A DNA stretch of 64,000 nt from Undaria pinnatifida (lineage: Eukaryota; Sar; Phaeophyceae; Laminariales; Alariaceae), in NCBI GenBank assembly GCA_012845835.1, contig JABAKD010000017.1, positions 3,749,367-3,813,366 of the forward strand. The letters are read 5' to 3'. A program made the translations under genes and the position numbers. Shown one piece after another: positions 1-14,000 of the stretch (positions are counted from its first letter, which is position 1; every line of letters starts with the position of its first letter). The notes below the pieces were generated by a model that worked only from the letters and a program-made list of their open reading frames with translations, was not told where the DNA came from and did not search any database.

Positions 1-273
1 GTACGTGGAAATGTGGTGAGCTTCGGCTTTAGTTTTCCCCCTCCCTCCGCCGGAGGATCTTCGAAAAAAAAAAAAACAAGCTTCCTTCTCGGAAGAGCGG
101 GGAGAGAAACGGGATTTATCGTAGTATGGCGGTAGGGTGATTTGCAGGTTTGCGCTCGTAGACCAAAGCTACCTTAGGGAGCCGTCGTTTGGCCCCCGCG
201 AGCGGCTACCTTAAAATATATACGGTGCCAGGTATATATATATCAAGTTTAGCATGCGTTTTTTATTTTTAAA

Positions 274-684
274 GGTTTCGCGACGGGCAAAGGCGCCACA
301 TGGTGGTTTGTTTCACGTTGCGCCTCGAAGATATCGGATTAGTCCGTCGTTTTTAGGTCACTATTATATGCGTTAACAACCCTGCACACGACGGTAGACT
401 TTTGCGCGGCTTTTGTTTTTGAGGGGCCTTCTCCCTTCGGGAGGGCTCTATAGTTCCACCACAAAACAAGAAAAATGTTTAGGTTTCGCGACGGGCAAAG
501 GCGCCACATGGTGGTTTGTTTCACGTTGCGCCTGGAAGATATCGGATTAGTCCGTCGTTTTTAGGTCACTATATGCGTTAACAACCCTGCACGACGGTAG
601 ACTTTTTGCGCGGCTTTTGTTTTTGAGGGGCCTTCTCCCTTCGGGAGGGCTCTATAGTTCCACCACAAAACAAGAAAAATGTTT
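274..684. repeat. Two-copy tandem duplication, period about 208 bp
   Basis: Two nearly identical units lie head to tail, the second starting at 482. Each contains an internal hairpin-capable stretch (CCTTCTCCCTTCGGGAGGG) and ends in the same A-rich run. The copies differ by only a few small indels, so the duplication looks recent. I see no coding function; the short open frames here are shared by both copies only because of the repeat. Confidence 0.85.
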
Positions 685-752
685 TTTTAACAAACTGAAA
701 AGTGCAACAAAGGAGGTTCCCGACTGGCGAACCCTCCCGCGTCCTAGCTAGT

Positions 753-1256
753 GTACATGGTATACCTCTTTTTGGCTGAAAGAGTCATCCCACGGTAGGG
801 GTTGCAGTTGTTGGATTAACCATATGGTATATGGTATACCTCTTTTTGGCTGAAGAGTCATCCCACGGTAGGGGTTGCAGTTGTTGGGTTAACCATATGG
901 TATATGGTATACCTCTTTTTGGCGGAAGAGTCATCCCACGGTGGGGTTTTCAGTTTTTGGGTTAACCATGGTATATGGTATCCCTCTTTTTGCCTGAAGA
1001 GTCATCCCACGGTAGGGGTTGCAGTTGTTGGGTTGACCATATGGTATATGGTATACTTTTTGGCTGAAGAGTCATCCCACGGTAGGGGTTGCTGTTGTTG
1101 GGTTAACCACATGGTATATGGTATACCTCTTTTTGGCTGAAGAGTCATCCCACGGTAGGGGTTGCTGTTTTTGGGTTAACCATATGGTGTATGGTATACC
1201 TCTTTTTGGCTGAAGAGTCATCCCACGGTAGGGGTTACAGTTGTTGGATTAACTAA
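753..1256. repeat. Seven-copy tandem repeat, unit about 72 bp
   Basis: The landmark GGTATACCTC (with small variants) recurs at about 759, 833, 906, 977, 1050, 1120 and 1193. Each unit also holds GTCATCCCACGGTAGGGG, which matches the terminal motif of a dispersed repeat found all over this window (family B below). The array therefore seems to have grown from the end of a mobile element. The units are adjacent, with no unique spacers. Confidence 0.9.
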
Positions 1257-1341
1257 TAATGTACCTGTCCGATCGAGCATCTTAAGTGAATAACTAGCGG
1301 TTAAGTCAGCGATCAACGAAATTCACCCCAGCATATAGTGT

Positions 1342-1522
1342 TTTAGGACTACTAGGGCATAGAAGCTTGGTCGGGGCTTGCGAAAACAATATATATATAT
1401 ATGCCAGAACAAATGCCTTCGAAGTCATGTAGTACATCGGGTGAGATAATGAAGCTCCTCCTGTTAGGATCTCAAGAAACGTCTTGGAATCTGCTGCAAC
1501 CCTGTACCGCGGGATGGCTCGT
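1342..1522 (+). repeat. Dispersed repeat family B, full-length copy
   Basis: This is one of at least seven copies of a repeat of about 150-180 bp. Its landmarks in order are a TTTTAGGACTA start, GCATAGAAGCTTGG, the core AATGCCTTCGAAGTCATG, GAGCTCCTC-like, GGATCTCAAGAAA and the terminal ACCGTGGGATGGCTC. It has no coding capacity. The element type is unknown; a short non-autonomous transposon is likely. A MITE-A copy begins only a few bases after it. Confidence 0.7.
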
Positions 1523-1526
1523 TCGT

Positions 1527-1793
1527 ACGTGCTACGATAGAGGTATACCGTTTTTTGGCGAAATGGTTTTCTGAATGACGGGGGCCCTTACCCCAAAATC
1601 GTCGAAAATACGAAAAAAAAAAAAAGCATGGTTAGAACTCGTTGTATGCCTAGGCCATGAGATTTTTCATCCGGGGTAGCAGTTTTATTTTAGTCTCAAA
1701 ATCAGTTTTTGGGAGACTAGACCTGGAGGTCTTTAAAGCTCCCAAATTGAGAAAACCTCAGAAAAAAATCTGATCTACCTCTATCGTCGCCCG
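1527..1793. mobile_element. MITE family A copy
   Basis: The copy starts with CGTGCTACGATAGAGGT and ends with ACCTCTATCGTCGC, a diverged inverted match. Intact copies elsewhere in the window carry terminal inverted repeats CGCGTGCTACGATAGAGGT and its complement. The length of about 250-290 bp, inverted ends, absence of coding sequence and several copies fit a non-autonomous DNA transposon. The superfamily cannot be told by eye. Confidence 0.75.
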
Positions 1794-1841
1794 AGTCAAC
1801 AACAATGTTATTTTTTAGGGTTGTTTTTTAGGGTCCTCATT

Positions 1842-2008
1842 TAAGGCATAGATAGATCATTTATCGGGTTCTGCGAACGAATGCCTCCGAAGGCCCTTTT
1901 TTCGGGTGATGAGAATGTTGATATTATTAAGCTAACTCCTCATGTTAAGGATCTCAAGAAGATTCTTAGGATCTGCGGCGCCTCTACCGCAGGATGGCTC
2001 GATGGGCC
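1842..2008 (+). repeat. Family B copy fused to the last protease exon
   Basis: The copy runs from AAGGCATAGA to GGATGGCTC at about 2008 and overlaps the 3' end of the protease coding sequence on the minus strand. The last codons of the model, including stop TAG at 1984-1986, lie inside the element. The insertion therefore seems to supply the present stop, unless splicing at the GTGAGG just before it removes this end. Confidence 0.7.
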
Positions 2009-5000
2009 CTCACCATGTTGTCCTCAATGGCACGAGCGTTGTCCTCCTGCAGAGTACCGGTCGGCCTGTCAAGGTAAGTGACGTCCGGGTTGGAGAAGTA
2101 GTTTCCGTAGGGAGACCCGCAGTTGTAGCTCATGATCGTCCGGTATCTGATAAAAGTTGGCCCGGAACGGGGGTGTCGGGCAAGAAAGCAGGCAATCAGG
2201 GGTCATTGAAGTACTCTCGAGGCTCAATTAGAAGGGCATTAAAGTGCGCTCGAGGCGCATTTGGAAGAGCTGGCTCGATATTTAATAGGAATGCGCACGA
2301 GGGCGAAGGCGATGGGGAGCATCATGATGTATATATAGTCAAAAGGCATGAAAGCGGTGAGAGTCATCCCTTCTCGGAAGATAGGACGAAGTTTGCAGGA
2401 GGAGCCACGAGCCAAAGCAGGGGGGCAAAAGCGATGATACTGCTCCTCGTGCCCACCCTCTTCTCGTAAATTAAATGAGCAAAACTGATGTCATCAAAAC
2501 CATTAACTCAACTCCCTCGGACTTCCAGCCTGAGCGACAGCTCATTCGAAGGCTGCTGTACAGCCCCACAGGACTGTCATTTTTTTTTTTTTTTGAGTTT
2601 TGCACAATTGGTTTGCTTTCTAGAAAAAACCGTCCGTTTTTATTTTAGGCTCCGTTCCCATTTTTCTGAAAACTCTGTTAGTCTTTAAAAAAGTAAAACC
2701 CGATGCCATCAAACTTTTAGTTCATTCTCATGGAAAACATAAGCAAACCCGATGACATCAAGCCATTCACTCACGGGGCGACGCCGTCGCAGTAGCGGAG
2801 TCCGTGGGCGTATTCGTGAGAGACGGAGGTGCTGTCCCTGTTGTGAAAGCAACCCAAGTTGTGGCCGTACTCGTGGGTGTGGACGTAGTTGTCGAGGCAA
2901 GTCGGCTTCACCAGGGAGAACCCGTAGGCTTCGCTGAAGAAGTAGTAGCTGCGGGAGGACGAGAGGGGCCAAAAAGGGGACCGCAAGGAACGATTGTAGC
3001 ATCAGGAAGCAGACGCATGCGCTTCGATACGGGCAGCCCATAACGTTTTGTGTTGACTCCTCGTGTGAGGGGCTCTCCGCCTACCGCATGCGCTGACTTC
3101 GAGGGAAACGTGGGAACGCGACATATATATGCTGATAACCCCCCGGCCTGGATATGGAACGTAAGTCGCGACAGCATTTGCACCAGGATGTTGGGCACGG
3201 TGTAGCAGTCACTTTGTTCACTCACCTCTTGTCAGGGTCACAATTTGTCTCCCCAGGGCAACAAAAGTGCTACAGTTACCTCTATCGCAGGACGGGTTAA
3301 CAACTGATTGAAGTAAGGTATTAGTCTAGACTATGACTTTTTTTAGTTAGATTTGCGTCGGGAAAAACACGCCCCTTCCTTGCTAGCTCACGCCCGTTTT
3401 GCCGTCGCGGCTAGGAATGCAACGATTTCGGGCGGCGGCGGCGGCGGCGCAAAACATACGCAGGAGAGATGGCAAAATATTGTTGCAAAAAAAAAACATT
3501 TTTGGGGCTTCGCGACGACTCCTTCATTGTTCTCTACATACAACAGTTTCTCTGGTGGAGAGCCTTTTCAGAGGGAAAAAAATATGTACAAGGGCTCCGC
3601 ATGGCTGCCGGCATACGCCGGCACCAATGCTTCGGGTAGGGCAGGGCAGCACTTCGAACTGTTCGATTCAATACTTTTGGTAAAGTAAAAAAGTCACCAC
3701 ACACACAATAATCATAGTCTGCGCATACAGTATGTAAGGCAATGCCAAGAGTTCGATATAGACCAACAATCATAACAATGTACTACTATTAATAGATACC
3801 GCTTTTTAAGTGAATCCGATTCCGAGCTTCATTCATCAGATTTCGATCGGATAAATCAGAGCACACGCCGACTGACCCTTTAGTCTGGCGACGAAACGTG
3901 TCGAGTGCGTTTTTTTCTATGTATTTACTCAATCAAGCATCCGGGACCAGTAAGCTGACTGACCATGTCCGCTGCGTGTGATTAGAGAAGTTGCACATGG
4001 ACCAATTGCGTAATACAGCAGTCGGTCGGTACAACTTGCTTGGGTATCGTGTTGTTACAGCAGCAGTAATTCACTTCACTTCTTTTCTTTTTCCCATCCC
4101 ATTTTTTGTGGTGCTCGTATTACTCTCGTCCTCCCAGTAGTATAACTTACATCCGGGGTCATATAGCGGGCTCCCCTTCCCCCTCTCCACTACGTACCTG
4201 CCCTAATTCTTGTTGCGAGAAGAATTCAGCATTTTCTTCCCTCGTCGATTCGGGTCGATTTGTACCCACCCACGCTGCTGCCTGGTAGGCGATTTCAGCA
4301 GTTAGTTGATCCTTCTTTTCCCATTTATTTCTGCAAGTAAATAAAGCCAACAAAGCTCACAACGGTGGTTATTTAACTCAAGAACCAACGCTAGTATTAA
4401 CAGTAGTAGTAGCAGTATTCGAGTGTAACTCCACTAGACCACCGGGGCGACCGGCTGTATATCACTCACTGCCCCGGTGGCGTATCAGGTTACATCCACG
4501 AGCCTGTTATAGGTCAGCTTCGTGAGTTCGAATCCCCCCGAGTGCGTACTCGTATAAATTTTCTTGTAAATGTTCGTCTATAATCAGCAATCAGCAGCAA
4601 GATAAGAAGCACGTCAAGTACGAAGCAACACAAACTTATTTGTCAGGTAATTACCAACACGACCGCTTGCACTTGACCGGTAAACGACCACAGCAACGGA
4701 GTCAGGGACCACAGCAACGGAGTCAGGGACCACAGCAACCACGCACGCCATCCACACACATTTCTCCAAAGAGTCTTCTCGGGGAAAAAAAACGCCAAAC
4801 AATGTGATACGGGGACGAATGCAGGCCACCACTGGTTTCTTCCGCGGATACTGCCTACTTACCACCACCTTTCGAGTGGCGCAGCTTAACAACAGGAGGA
4901 ACTTGTACGATACAACCCTCGAGGCCCCGGGGACGCAGCCACTCGCAATGCTGCTGTGTGGCTTTTCCTGGCACAGCAATCGTAATCACTACTATCTCCT

Positions 5001-8000
5001 CCTCGTTTAGTCATGCGTGCGCTTGCCACGTCTAGTATATATCCATGTATGTATGTACGTGTACCTACCGAAATTCAATAAACAAATGCACTACCACTAT
5101 GATCCCTACCGCAGTGCCATGGAGACTTTTTTACAGTAATATTATTAGACTAATTGTTTTGGAACAAAATATAACGCCAATTTGGAAATAATGCCTTGCC
5201 AAGTTATATTCTATCAACGTCTCCATACATACATCAAGATCCGAAGAATAACTGGAGCGTACCGTTCAAAATACAAAATTTTGCGCGCTTCTCGCTTGGA
5301 CAGCGGCCTTCGAAGTGATTTGACCGAGAAATGCTACAGCACTGCCCACTGCGCTATACTTAAATCACTTGACTCAGTAGCTCAGCGGGTAGCGCTACTG
5401 CATCATGAAAAAAAAAAAGACACTCCAGCTGTGAGATCGAATAGTTTGTCGAAACTCATCTTTGAGAGCTGTGTGTGATACTCCGATCGCGCGTATTACG
5501 AATTGTGTGTCCTCATTAAGGATATAGGTCGGTGACTCCCCTTGCAACTAACTACAGTGTAGCTATCAGGGTCAACAGGGTGATGTTAGGCAGCCTGTGC
5601 GCGGAAACTATCAAACCCGTTTCTGAGAGGGACAAAATCTGACGGCTGCGGAAGGAATTGCATCAGTTTATCAGGTGAATCCTGTAAGTCGAATAACCGG
5701 TGAGGGGAGGGCGGAGTTTTTAATGACGTGGGGGCCTGTTTTTGATAAAAAGGGGGGGGCGGGAGGGGGGGAAGGGGGGAGGGACAGGTGGGGCAGCTCA
5801 ATTTGTGCGTGGAAACAATAACTCCTTCTTGTGGGGAAGGGGGGGGGGGCTTTAGGTCGCATTGATGTAGGCGTTTCCTGTCCGCCTGGTGCTAGGTCTA
5901 GGCGATGGTGCGGGTGGTGGGGAAGGAGAGGGCGTTGGGGGCGGGGGGGGGGGGGGGGGGGGGATTGCAGCAGCGGCATGGACGGCTCTCAAAAGATATT
6001 GAGGTGATATCCAGGGAGTGGAAGTGTTTATTACTCTGGCGGATTTCGATAATATTAGGTGGGGTGTTTGAGCATGAGAGAGCGAAGACGAAAAAAAGGG
6101 GGGGCGGGGGGGACTGTGTGTTAACGTACCAAAATAACCATTCATAATGTCGTCAGCGCGCACGCTTGAAAAAGGCAAATAAATATGAAGTCGGTGAGAA
6201 TCGAACTCACGACACATAGCACTGCCCACTGTCACTTGACTCAGTAACACTCACAGTGAGTGGGTTATTCAAAAAGCCAACCAAATATGTTTTCCAGTTC
6301 GTTAATTAATTGTCACCGACTTCGTAAGAGTTATCTATGGCGCTATGCCCTCTCCACGTACTACAGTTAGTAGCACTCAGGATAACACTAACAACTATTG
6401 TAACCATCATAATGTCTCCAGAGCGCACGCTCCTGAATACCAAATATGATCTGGGTGAGAATCGTACTCACGACACGTCCTTCTTTGGTTACATAGGACT
6501 ATAGGCTACCCTCTGAGCCGAAAGGAAACGACACACAGCAGTATACTGTAGTAGTATAGCTACGATGGGGCAAGCTTTTGGAGGAGGTCATGAAAAAAGC
6601 ATCGTCGCGAAGAAATTTAGATGCCAATTTGGAAATGATGCCAATTTGGAAATGATGTCCCTTATTTTATTCGTTCGAGCTCTACATATGCCAAGATCAA
6701 AGAATACCTCGGGCGTATACCGCCCAAAATACAAGAAAATAAAGCGCACTTCTTGCTTGTCTCGCTCAGCGTCTATCCGCGTTCACGTCGAGTTGCGAAA
6801 CGGATACGGCAGGGCGAAGGGCGTTGGAGCCGCCCCCCGAAGACGGCGCTTGAACCAAGCTTTTTGACCGAGAATTCCAGTTCCGAGGATCGAATACTGA
6901 GGCCGAGACGAAAAAATAAAGCCCTGACGATAGACTATATAGACCTGAATATATTTGTTGATACATATATAGGTGCATCTTAACGCGCGCTACGATAGAG
7001 GTATACCGTTTTTTGGCGAATTTTTTTCCGAATGACGGTGCTCCTTAACCCAAAATCGTCGGAAATACGACATTTTTTTGGCGTGATTCTCGTCGTGTAC
7101 CTAGGCCATGGGATTTTTCATCCGCGCGATAAGCAGGTTTACATATACCCAAACTAGTTTTTGGGAGGGACAATGTCTTAAGCTCCCAAAATGAGGAAAC
7201 CTCAGGAAAAAAAGTGCTGTGCCTCTATCGTAGCACGCGTCTCTCGGCACCGTAGCATTTGTTAATGTAAAGGTAGGTCCTCAGGCGGAGAGTGACGCAA
7301 CCGAGTGTAGCTTGTGTTAGGACTAAGGCCAAGAAAATGGATCTGGTCTTGCGCGAGCGAATGCCTTCGAAATCGTGTTTCGGGTGATATAGGGAGCTCC
7401 TCATGTATGTTGGGAAGGAGCTCAAGAAATTTTCTGCTGCGCACTCCTGCCGTGGGATGGCTCACTATGCCACACGGTAGAGGTATACCTTTTTTTGGCT
7501 ACGTTCTGAGGGTGGTGGCTTTGTTGAGGAGCTCGATACATACCCCTCCTAGAATACTGGGGGAAAACAAAAACGATTTAAGGGGAAACCTCAGAGTGTA
7601 GTGCTACCTGACGAAAAACCCATAAGCCTACGTACACAACGAACGAAACCCCGACGAATTCGGGTACGGGGCCCCACCCCCGTCAGCATAACGGTTGTAG
7701 CCAAAAAGAGGTATACCCTCAATAGCCTCGCTGTCGTAGCACGCATCTACCGAAGTCACGAGTCTGAGGCCGATGTGGTTTGGAGTATGTGTGTACTAGA
7801 GTCTGCCGTCATGCATGCGGTAGGATGGTTCTTGCTTACCCCCATCCGCAGTATCCATCGTTGAAGTCTCCGATCATCTGCACCAGATCTGCCTCTGCCG
7901 CGTCGCGAAGGAGCGCAACATCCTCGTTCAGCCGGAACTCTTGAAGCGCTTCTCGGCCGTCGGTGGTAGTCTCGTCGTATGGCAGCTGCATAAACAAAGG

Positions 8001-11000
8001 GAAGAAAAAGAAACGGAGTGTGAATGCATCAATCGGTGAGCGTGGCCGGGCCGTCGAGCGTCGTGGTTTTGTTGTGGGGTAGCCGCAGAGGCAAGAGGAC
8101 AAGAAACATAGTTGTGGGTATATCAATCCACCAAACCCCGTCATGAAGATATGCTGGGAGCGTCAGAGCCCCCAAGCCCCTCCCTATACTAAATCCAAGT
8201 AATTTTGTCACCAAAAACGGGGGTTTCCAGTTGTAAATGCGTTACCCCCTTTTAGAGTCGCGAAACCCCTCTCTATACTAATTTTAAGTTATCTGTCCCC
8301 GAACACGGGTTTCCTGTTGCGCATGCTAAATTTTTCCGCGGTTTTGGCAATGGTGGTAGCCCCCGCCGCGCGTTGTAACGCGCGTCGAGCGGGTTCTGAT
8401 GCCGAACCAGGTCAGTGTAGCTTTGAACCTTTCTAAAGTTGAGCCCCGTTCCTCCGGCGAACGATATAATTACACTATGTGGATGAGATGTGGACCTCGT
8501 TGGACGTGAAGCGAGGGATAAAGAGACACACCGCGGTCATGGTTTGAGTTCCGTAGCGTTTAAGGATCTCGTCGCTCTCCCATAAATGCTGCGTACACAA
8601 AAGGGGGCCAACCCTCTCTCCGAAAACTAATATATTCAGACTAGACCTATACCCAACCCTCTCTCCAAAAAACCAATATATACATATCTTGTGCTCACAG
8701 CATATAGCTCAATCGCAGTTGCTGTTATTGCCACTTGACTTAAACTGCCTAGACATGTAAATGTAGCTCAAGCACAACTTGTTGTTTAATCCGCAGAGAA
8801 CCGCCGACTATTGTCAACTAGATTTTTGAGGGTTATCCCCGGTGTATTTCAGGGCGCTGCTGCGCTCTGCTCCGGTCAGCCCATAGCGAGTAACGCGGTA
8901 TCTTTCTTACCAGGCCGATGTGCACGGGGTTGAAGCGGAGCGACACTTCGGAGTTGAGGAAGGCCTGGTTGGTCCACGCAATGCTCTCCAAGATAGTCGT
9001 CCTCATCTGCTCGTGTGATACCCCACCCAGCATGGTCAACGCTTGGTTGCTGTAGAGGATCATCACGTTCACCTGTATCCATTGCCACATGGGATGGGGG
9101 GAAGAGAAGCGGAGAGCTGTGTGCGTTGGAGGGAAGCGAGGCTGGTGGAACAATGAAAACGCCACTTGTGTACATGACTTGTGTAACCATCTTCGAAAGG
9201 ATTGCTGCTGATAGGAAATAGAATGAAGCAGCAATCACTCCCAATAGAAAGTAGAACGACAGTACGGCACAGGAAACGACACAATAAAAGAAAACAGACC
9301 CCCTTTGAGAAAGGGCAGGCTAGATTTACAGGTTAGTAAGAAACTCGGGTGGTCGGCACCCACACAACTCGGATGTCGGCACCACACAACTCAGGTTCTC
9401 GGCACCACACCGAGGTCAAAAATGGACGCGGGCCCGTCCTGAAGCAAAAATGAAAATAGCGCTGTTATGTCGACCTGAAACTAAATATATGATTTGGAGC
9501 TCGTCGGGAGGGTGTACCCACTATCATTCTTGTTTCCCCTTGCAGTATTCATAAATTGTAGCCCATGAACACCTCGCATCTCTACGAAGCCAGAATGGTT
9601 CACGTCTTGGATATTTACCGGTCAGGCGTCTGTTATTGGGGGAGAGAAGGGGGTTCCCTTTGACGCACCTCAGTTTCACCCTCCTGCATACGACGTCCGG
9701 TCGGGGCTGGGGCTGGAGCTGTGGCGCTGATTTTCGACGAAAAATGCAAGTGTACGCGTCACGGGGGGCGACGGGGGGTCGAAGTAGTTTTAAACGTTTA
9801 CCCTTGCTGATCATGTTCGACGCTCAACTTAGCGTGCCAAGCGGTGCTCGACCACACACGCGTTGCGAGTTGTAGTAGGTAGCCCTATTATGCACTTTTA
9901 ATGGAAGGGCTTCATATTGGTTTGGATCGGAGTGAACGAAATATGATAATAACAAATGCATTCGCTGGTGTCTTTCAACAGGAGGAGTACACATATAATC
10001 CGTTCCTAAATCAATTTGCGTTGAACGTTTTCTAACGCGCAGCGGGTGCTCAAAAATATCGGCGCTTCGTTGGTGGGGATGATGAGCGCGCATATCATAC
10101 CTGGTAGTAGTGGTAGTGGTGGCGGTGGTGGTGGTGTTGTCGAAATCAAGGAGGACTTCATCGGGAATGACGACGTCGCCCGGCTCCTCGAATTCCACCA
10201 GAACCTGTCATAATATATACGTTAAGAATAAACAAATCAGCAGCAAGAGAACAACACGCAGCAAGTCGAAAACCTTGTCACAAAGAATGGACCGCGTACA
10301 CGGAGATATGAGTGTTTACATTCTAACCTAGCACCAAGCGATACCTGTGCATACGAGCAAGAATACAAAGGTCGAAAAGAAAAACGCGTCCTTTATCTTA
10401 GCGTTTGTGGGTGTGAGCGGTCATGAGCAGGCGTTTGGTCAATCTCGGTAACATAGTTGATGGGCAACCAGCCACGCAAACCACGAACAAGACAATTAAA
10501 TATTCGCGAATCCACAAGATATCCCAAGAGAAACATCCACGAGCTGCTCGTCTGCTAATTCAGCCCAACTGGTTTCGTCGCTCAATGTGCCCCATCGCAG
10601 GCCTTGCAGTGCTTGAGTCCGCGGAGCTCATCGCATGTGCACCGATGAGTTCAACTATGCAATACGTCACCACGGCGCATATAGACCTTTCAAACATGCG
10701 TCTGTGCGTCACTCAAAAATGCGAAGTCGAAACGAATAGTTTCGATGTGGTGTACATATTTGCGAAACCGTAACTTACTGTAAATAAAGCTCACGACTTG
10801 CAACTGAAGAGGGCAGAACACCTGGCCCTAGCGCAAGATATTCCGATCGGCCAAAATAGCTAGCCCTAAAAGTGGCTACTGCCCCACTATCGTACTCTAT
10901 TGTCTTGGTCGTTCCGAAAGGTAACATTGGTCATTCTGAGCGGTAGCATTGGTCATTCCGAACGGTAACAACGCGATCTTCACCCCAACAAACATCCTCT

Positions 11001-14000
11001 TCGATTTTAGGCTTCTGGCTCCCTGTTGTCCCACGAGAGTACTTTGCACCCCAAGAACCTTGGAAAAACGCCGTGTATATCTCGAACTCCTGTTGTAGAT
11101 CAAGCCGTTAGGACGCAGAAACGACGTGCCCATGGTACGGCTGACCACATGATACCGCTAACTACGTGGTACCAGGTACTTATACGACCAGACTATCGGG
11201 CTCACCTCGACCAGACAGATATGCAGGCCCACGGCATCGCACGGAACGGTCTTGATCATGGTGGTTGTCCCATCAACGTTCCGCTTCGTCACCTTCAGGA
11301 GAAACGTCTGCACCAAAACAAGATGGCCGTAGGCGAGAACCGAGTAATACCGCAGGTCAAGTACACGACATTTTTCGGGGTATACCTACGAGGTTGTTGC
11401 GTTTTTCATGCGGTTGACGTGTTGCTCACCCGGTATTCCAATGAAACCCCCTCTGCTGGTCGAGCTTTAGCGTGAAATCTATGCATTTCTAACCGTCGTT
11501 AGCTCTTGGGCATTGCGCGACTGACCACAAAGATGCCCGTTTTCCCCGGAACGGATACCAAATATTGTCGACACTCGGCCCCAGGCAAAGGCACAGATAC
11601 TGCTGGAAAAGATCTGATTATACTATACTGTAGATACCCACCGTCACCTTGCAGACGGTGGCATTACTAATACTACATTCTCCAGCCTTTAATGTGCCGC
11701 GTGAGCATCGAAATAACCACGAAAAAATTCGAGAAGAAACAGAAAGTAAAAACGACCGGGAATGAAACCGAAAAAAACATAAATACTTCCTGTTCTCCAA
11801 CGCGCAGCACATACATGAGCTGCGACACCAACCACTTATCTCTCACCCCATTTCCAACTCCTATGATGATCCTATTCTAACGCCAAGTGTTTTCTCCCCA
11901 TGTCGGGAGGGCAGTGCTAAAAGGGTTAAAACATTTTCCACAACACAGAAGACAAACAAGGGGGATGCCTTTCTCAACAGCGGCTAGCACAACAAGTCAT
12001 GCCTCCTTAAGAGGTGGAACACCCCACCTCGACGTCGCAGACTTCGCCCCACGATATGCTGACAGTCCGGGGAACAAGCTCGTCTTCGGCCTGTTCGGGG
12101 CTGTACACGACTCCCGTCCAGACCTACTCAATTTGAAACACAGGTACATGACAGCACCAAGGGAAGGAGGGGTGGAACGCGTCGGTAAAAACGTGGACAG
12201 GGCGCGGCGGCCTATACACAACAGAGTCGTCGGCACGGTAAAAATAAGGAAAAACTGATACCATCAGCGTACCTGGTTCTATGATACTGTGAAAGTCAAA
12301 TATGAAACTTTGTGTGTACGGCATGTTGTTCCAGTATTGGCCGAGGCTAATCAAGGGTACCGTGAGGGGGTCACGGTCAAGTCCTTTGCATTGCGGTGGG
12401 TCGGGATCATTCGCGCGAGTGACTCCTTGTTCCCTTCGGGACCTCGAACGTTCGTGCTCTTCTGATTTCGCTGTATGAAAACCTGCAACGGAACAGTAAA
12501 GCTACGCTGCGCCACGAAAATGTTTTCGTCCGCGTGAGGTATTTGAAAGAGTCACTAGTGCGGGGCGGTCAAAATCCGGTGTTGGAAATGTGGGGGTGTA
12601 CCCCATCTCTACCCTACCCTTGACCTACTGTGGGAGAAGGTTTTTGAGTTCCTAGCCCGAACGGGCGGGCCGGAGGGGGGGGGGTGTTCCAGTAGTATGA
12701 AAACAGCACGAGACGAACGGGGGAGAGGGGGGGGGGGGGTTGAACCGTTGGGAGCGATAGCCTAGAATGGTTGTACCTTTCGAAACGTATGTAACCTGGG
12801 AGCTTAGGTATGGATGTACCACACCCATCTGCACAATACCTCACGCAACACAACCACGCAGTCGTCGTACACGGAGACCAATCATTCCCTATTCAATTCT
12901 CCTCCAAGCACAGTAATCCATCCGGGATACAAAGCGGGGGGGGGCGGCAATCTCTTTTCATTACAGGCTTCATGCCACACTAGCGCGATATAAGCCAGAG
13001 AAAAGACGAGAGTGTGTAAACTACTTCGACGGCCATGCATATCGCGAATCACATAAAGCAGGAAAAAGCGCTCGCGAGTTGATCAGAAGATGAACAAACA
13101 GCATATAGACTTTCGCGTGAGAAGTTCTGCCCGGCTGGAAACGCGTCTCCAATAGTGACTAGTACGTGTTCTTACGGTAGCTTTGGTCGGTTGTACATGG
13201 CAAACCGGTGAGTTGCCCCCTTATATTTCCCTCGACAGTTTCCTGCTTCCATAGTGGTACCACTTTCTCGGCTAAAATGCTGTTACTACGAAGAACCAAG
13301 CCGTAAATGAAAACAAAAACAACACATCCAAGGAACAAAATGATCTCTACGGCTATTGTACACGGTTAAACGATAATCCCCCCCCCTCGTTTGTTCCCCA
13401 ACCCCAAGCGTATATAGTCGTGTCATACATGGACGCCAACGCCGTCGTCGAAGGCGTCTCCCGATGTGAAAGTGTAGGAATCTTGATCCGCGATGAGGGT
13501 TTCTTCGTGGATGACGAAGGACAGGGCGGCGGCGTTCTCGGCCTGCACGAGGGAGTCGCACACCAGCTCTCCCAGTTCCACCGATCCCACGACTGGACCA
13601 CATCAGGGATATCATTCGAGAGAGGAGGGGGGACGGACCACTATTATTACGTGTTTTCGTTTTGAACATGTACCGCTTTTACGTTTTACCTCACGAGAAT
13701 TTGCACATACATGAGCTCCAACGCGGGCCACTTGAAACACGATTCCCAAGTTTGAGATTCAAAAGGAAACCAAGAATCATCGAGGGGGTCGCACATCAGC
13801 TCTCTCAGTTCCACCGACCCCACCACTGAGGCACAGCGGGGGTGTCAGCATCACAACGGGATGGATTGGGGGCGTGCGTCGTCTTGAGTACTTTTAGCTA
13901 CAGCATTATAGGTGTGTCCGGCGATGTTCAGCATAAGCTTCAACGTCATCACGGGACAGTTATCCCCCCAGGCAGAAAAGCAGAGGACATGTCAGGAGAA

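Noticed and set aside
753-1256. CRISPR-like array
   Set aside because: The units are contiguous 72-bp tandem repeats without spacers, in a eukaryotic setting, and match a mobile-element end.
4471-6525. Functional tRNA genes
   Set aside because: D-arm or T-arm pieces are present, but no complete cloverleaf with an anticodon stem could be drawn.
12290-12354. Possible extra protease exon (ISLGQYWNNMPYTQ, GTACGC donor)
   Set aside because: Its phase does not fit between exons 2 and 3, which join perfectly without it.
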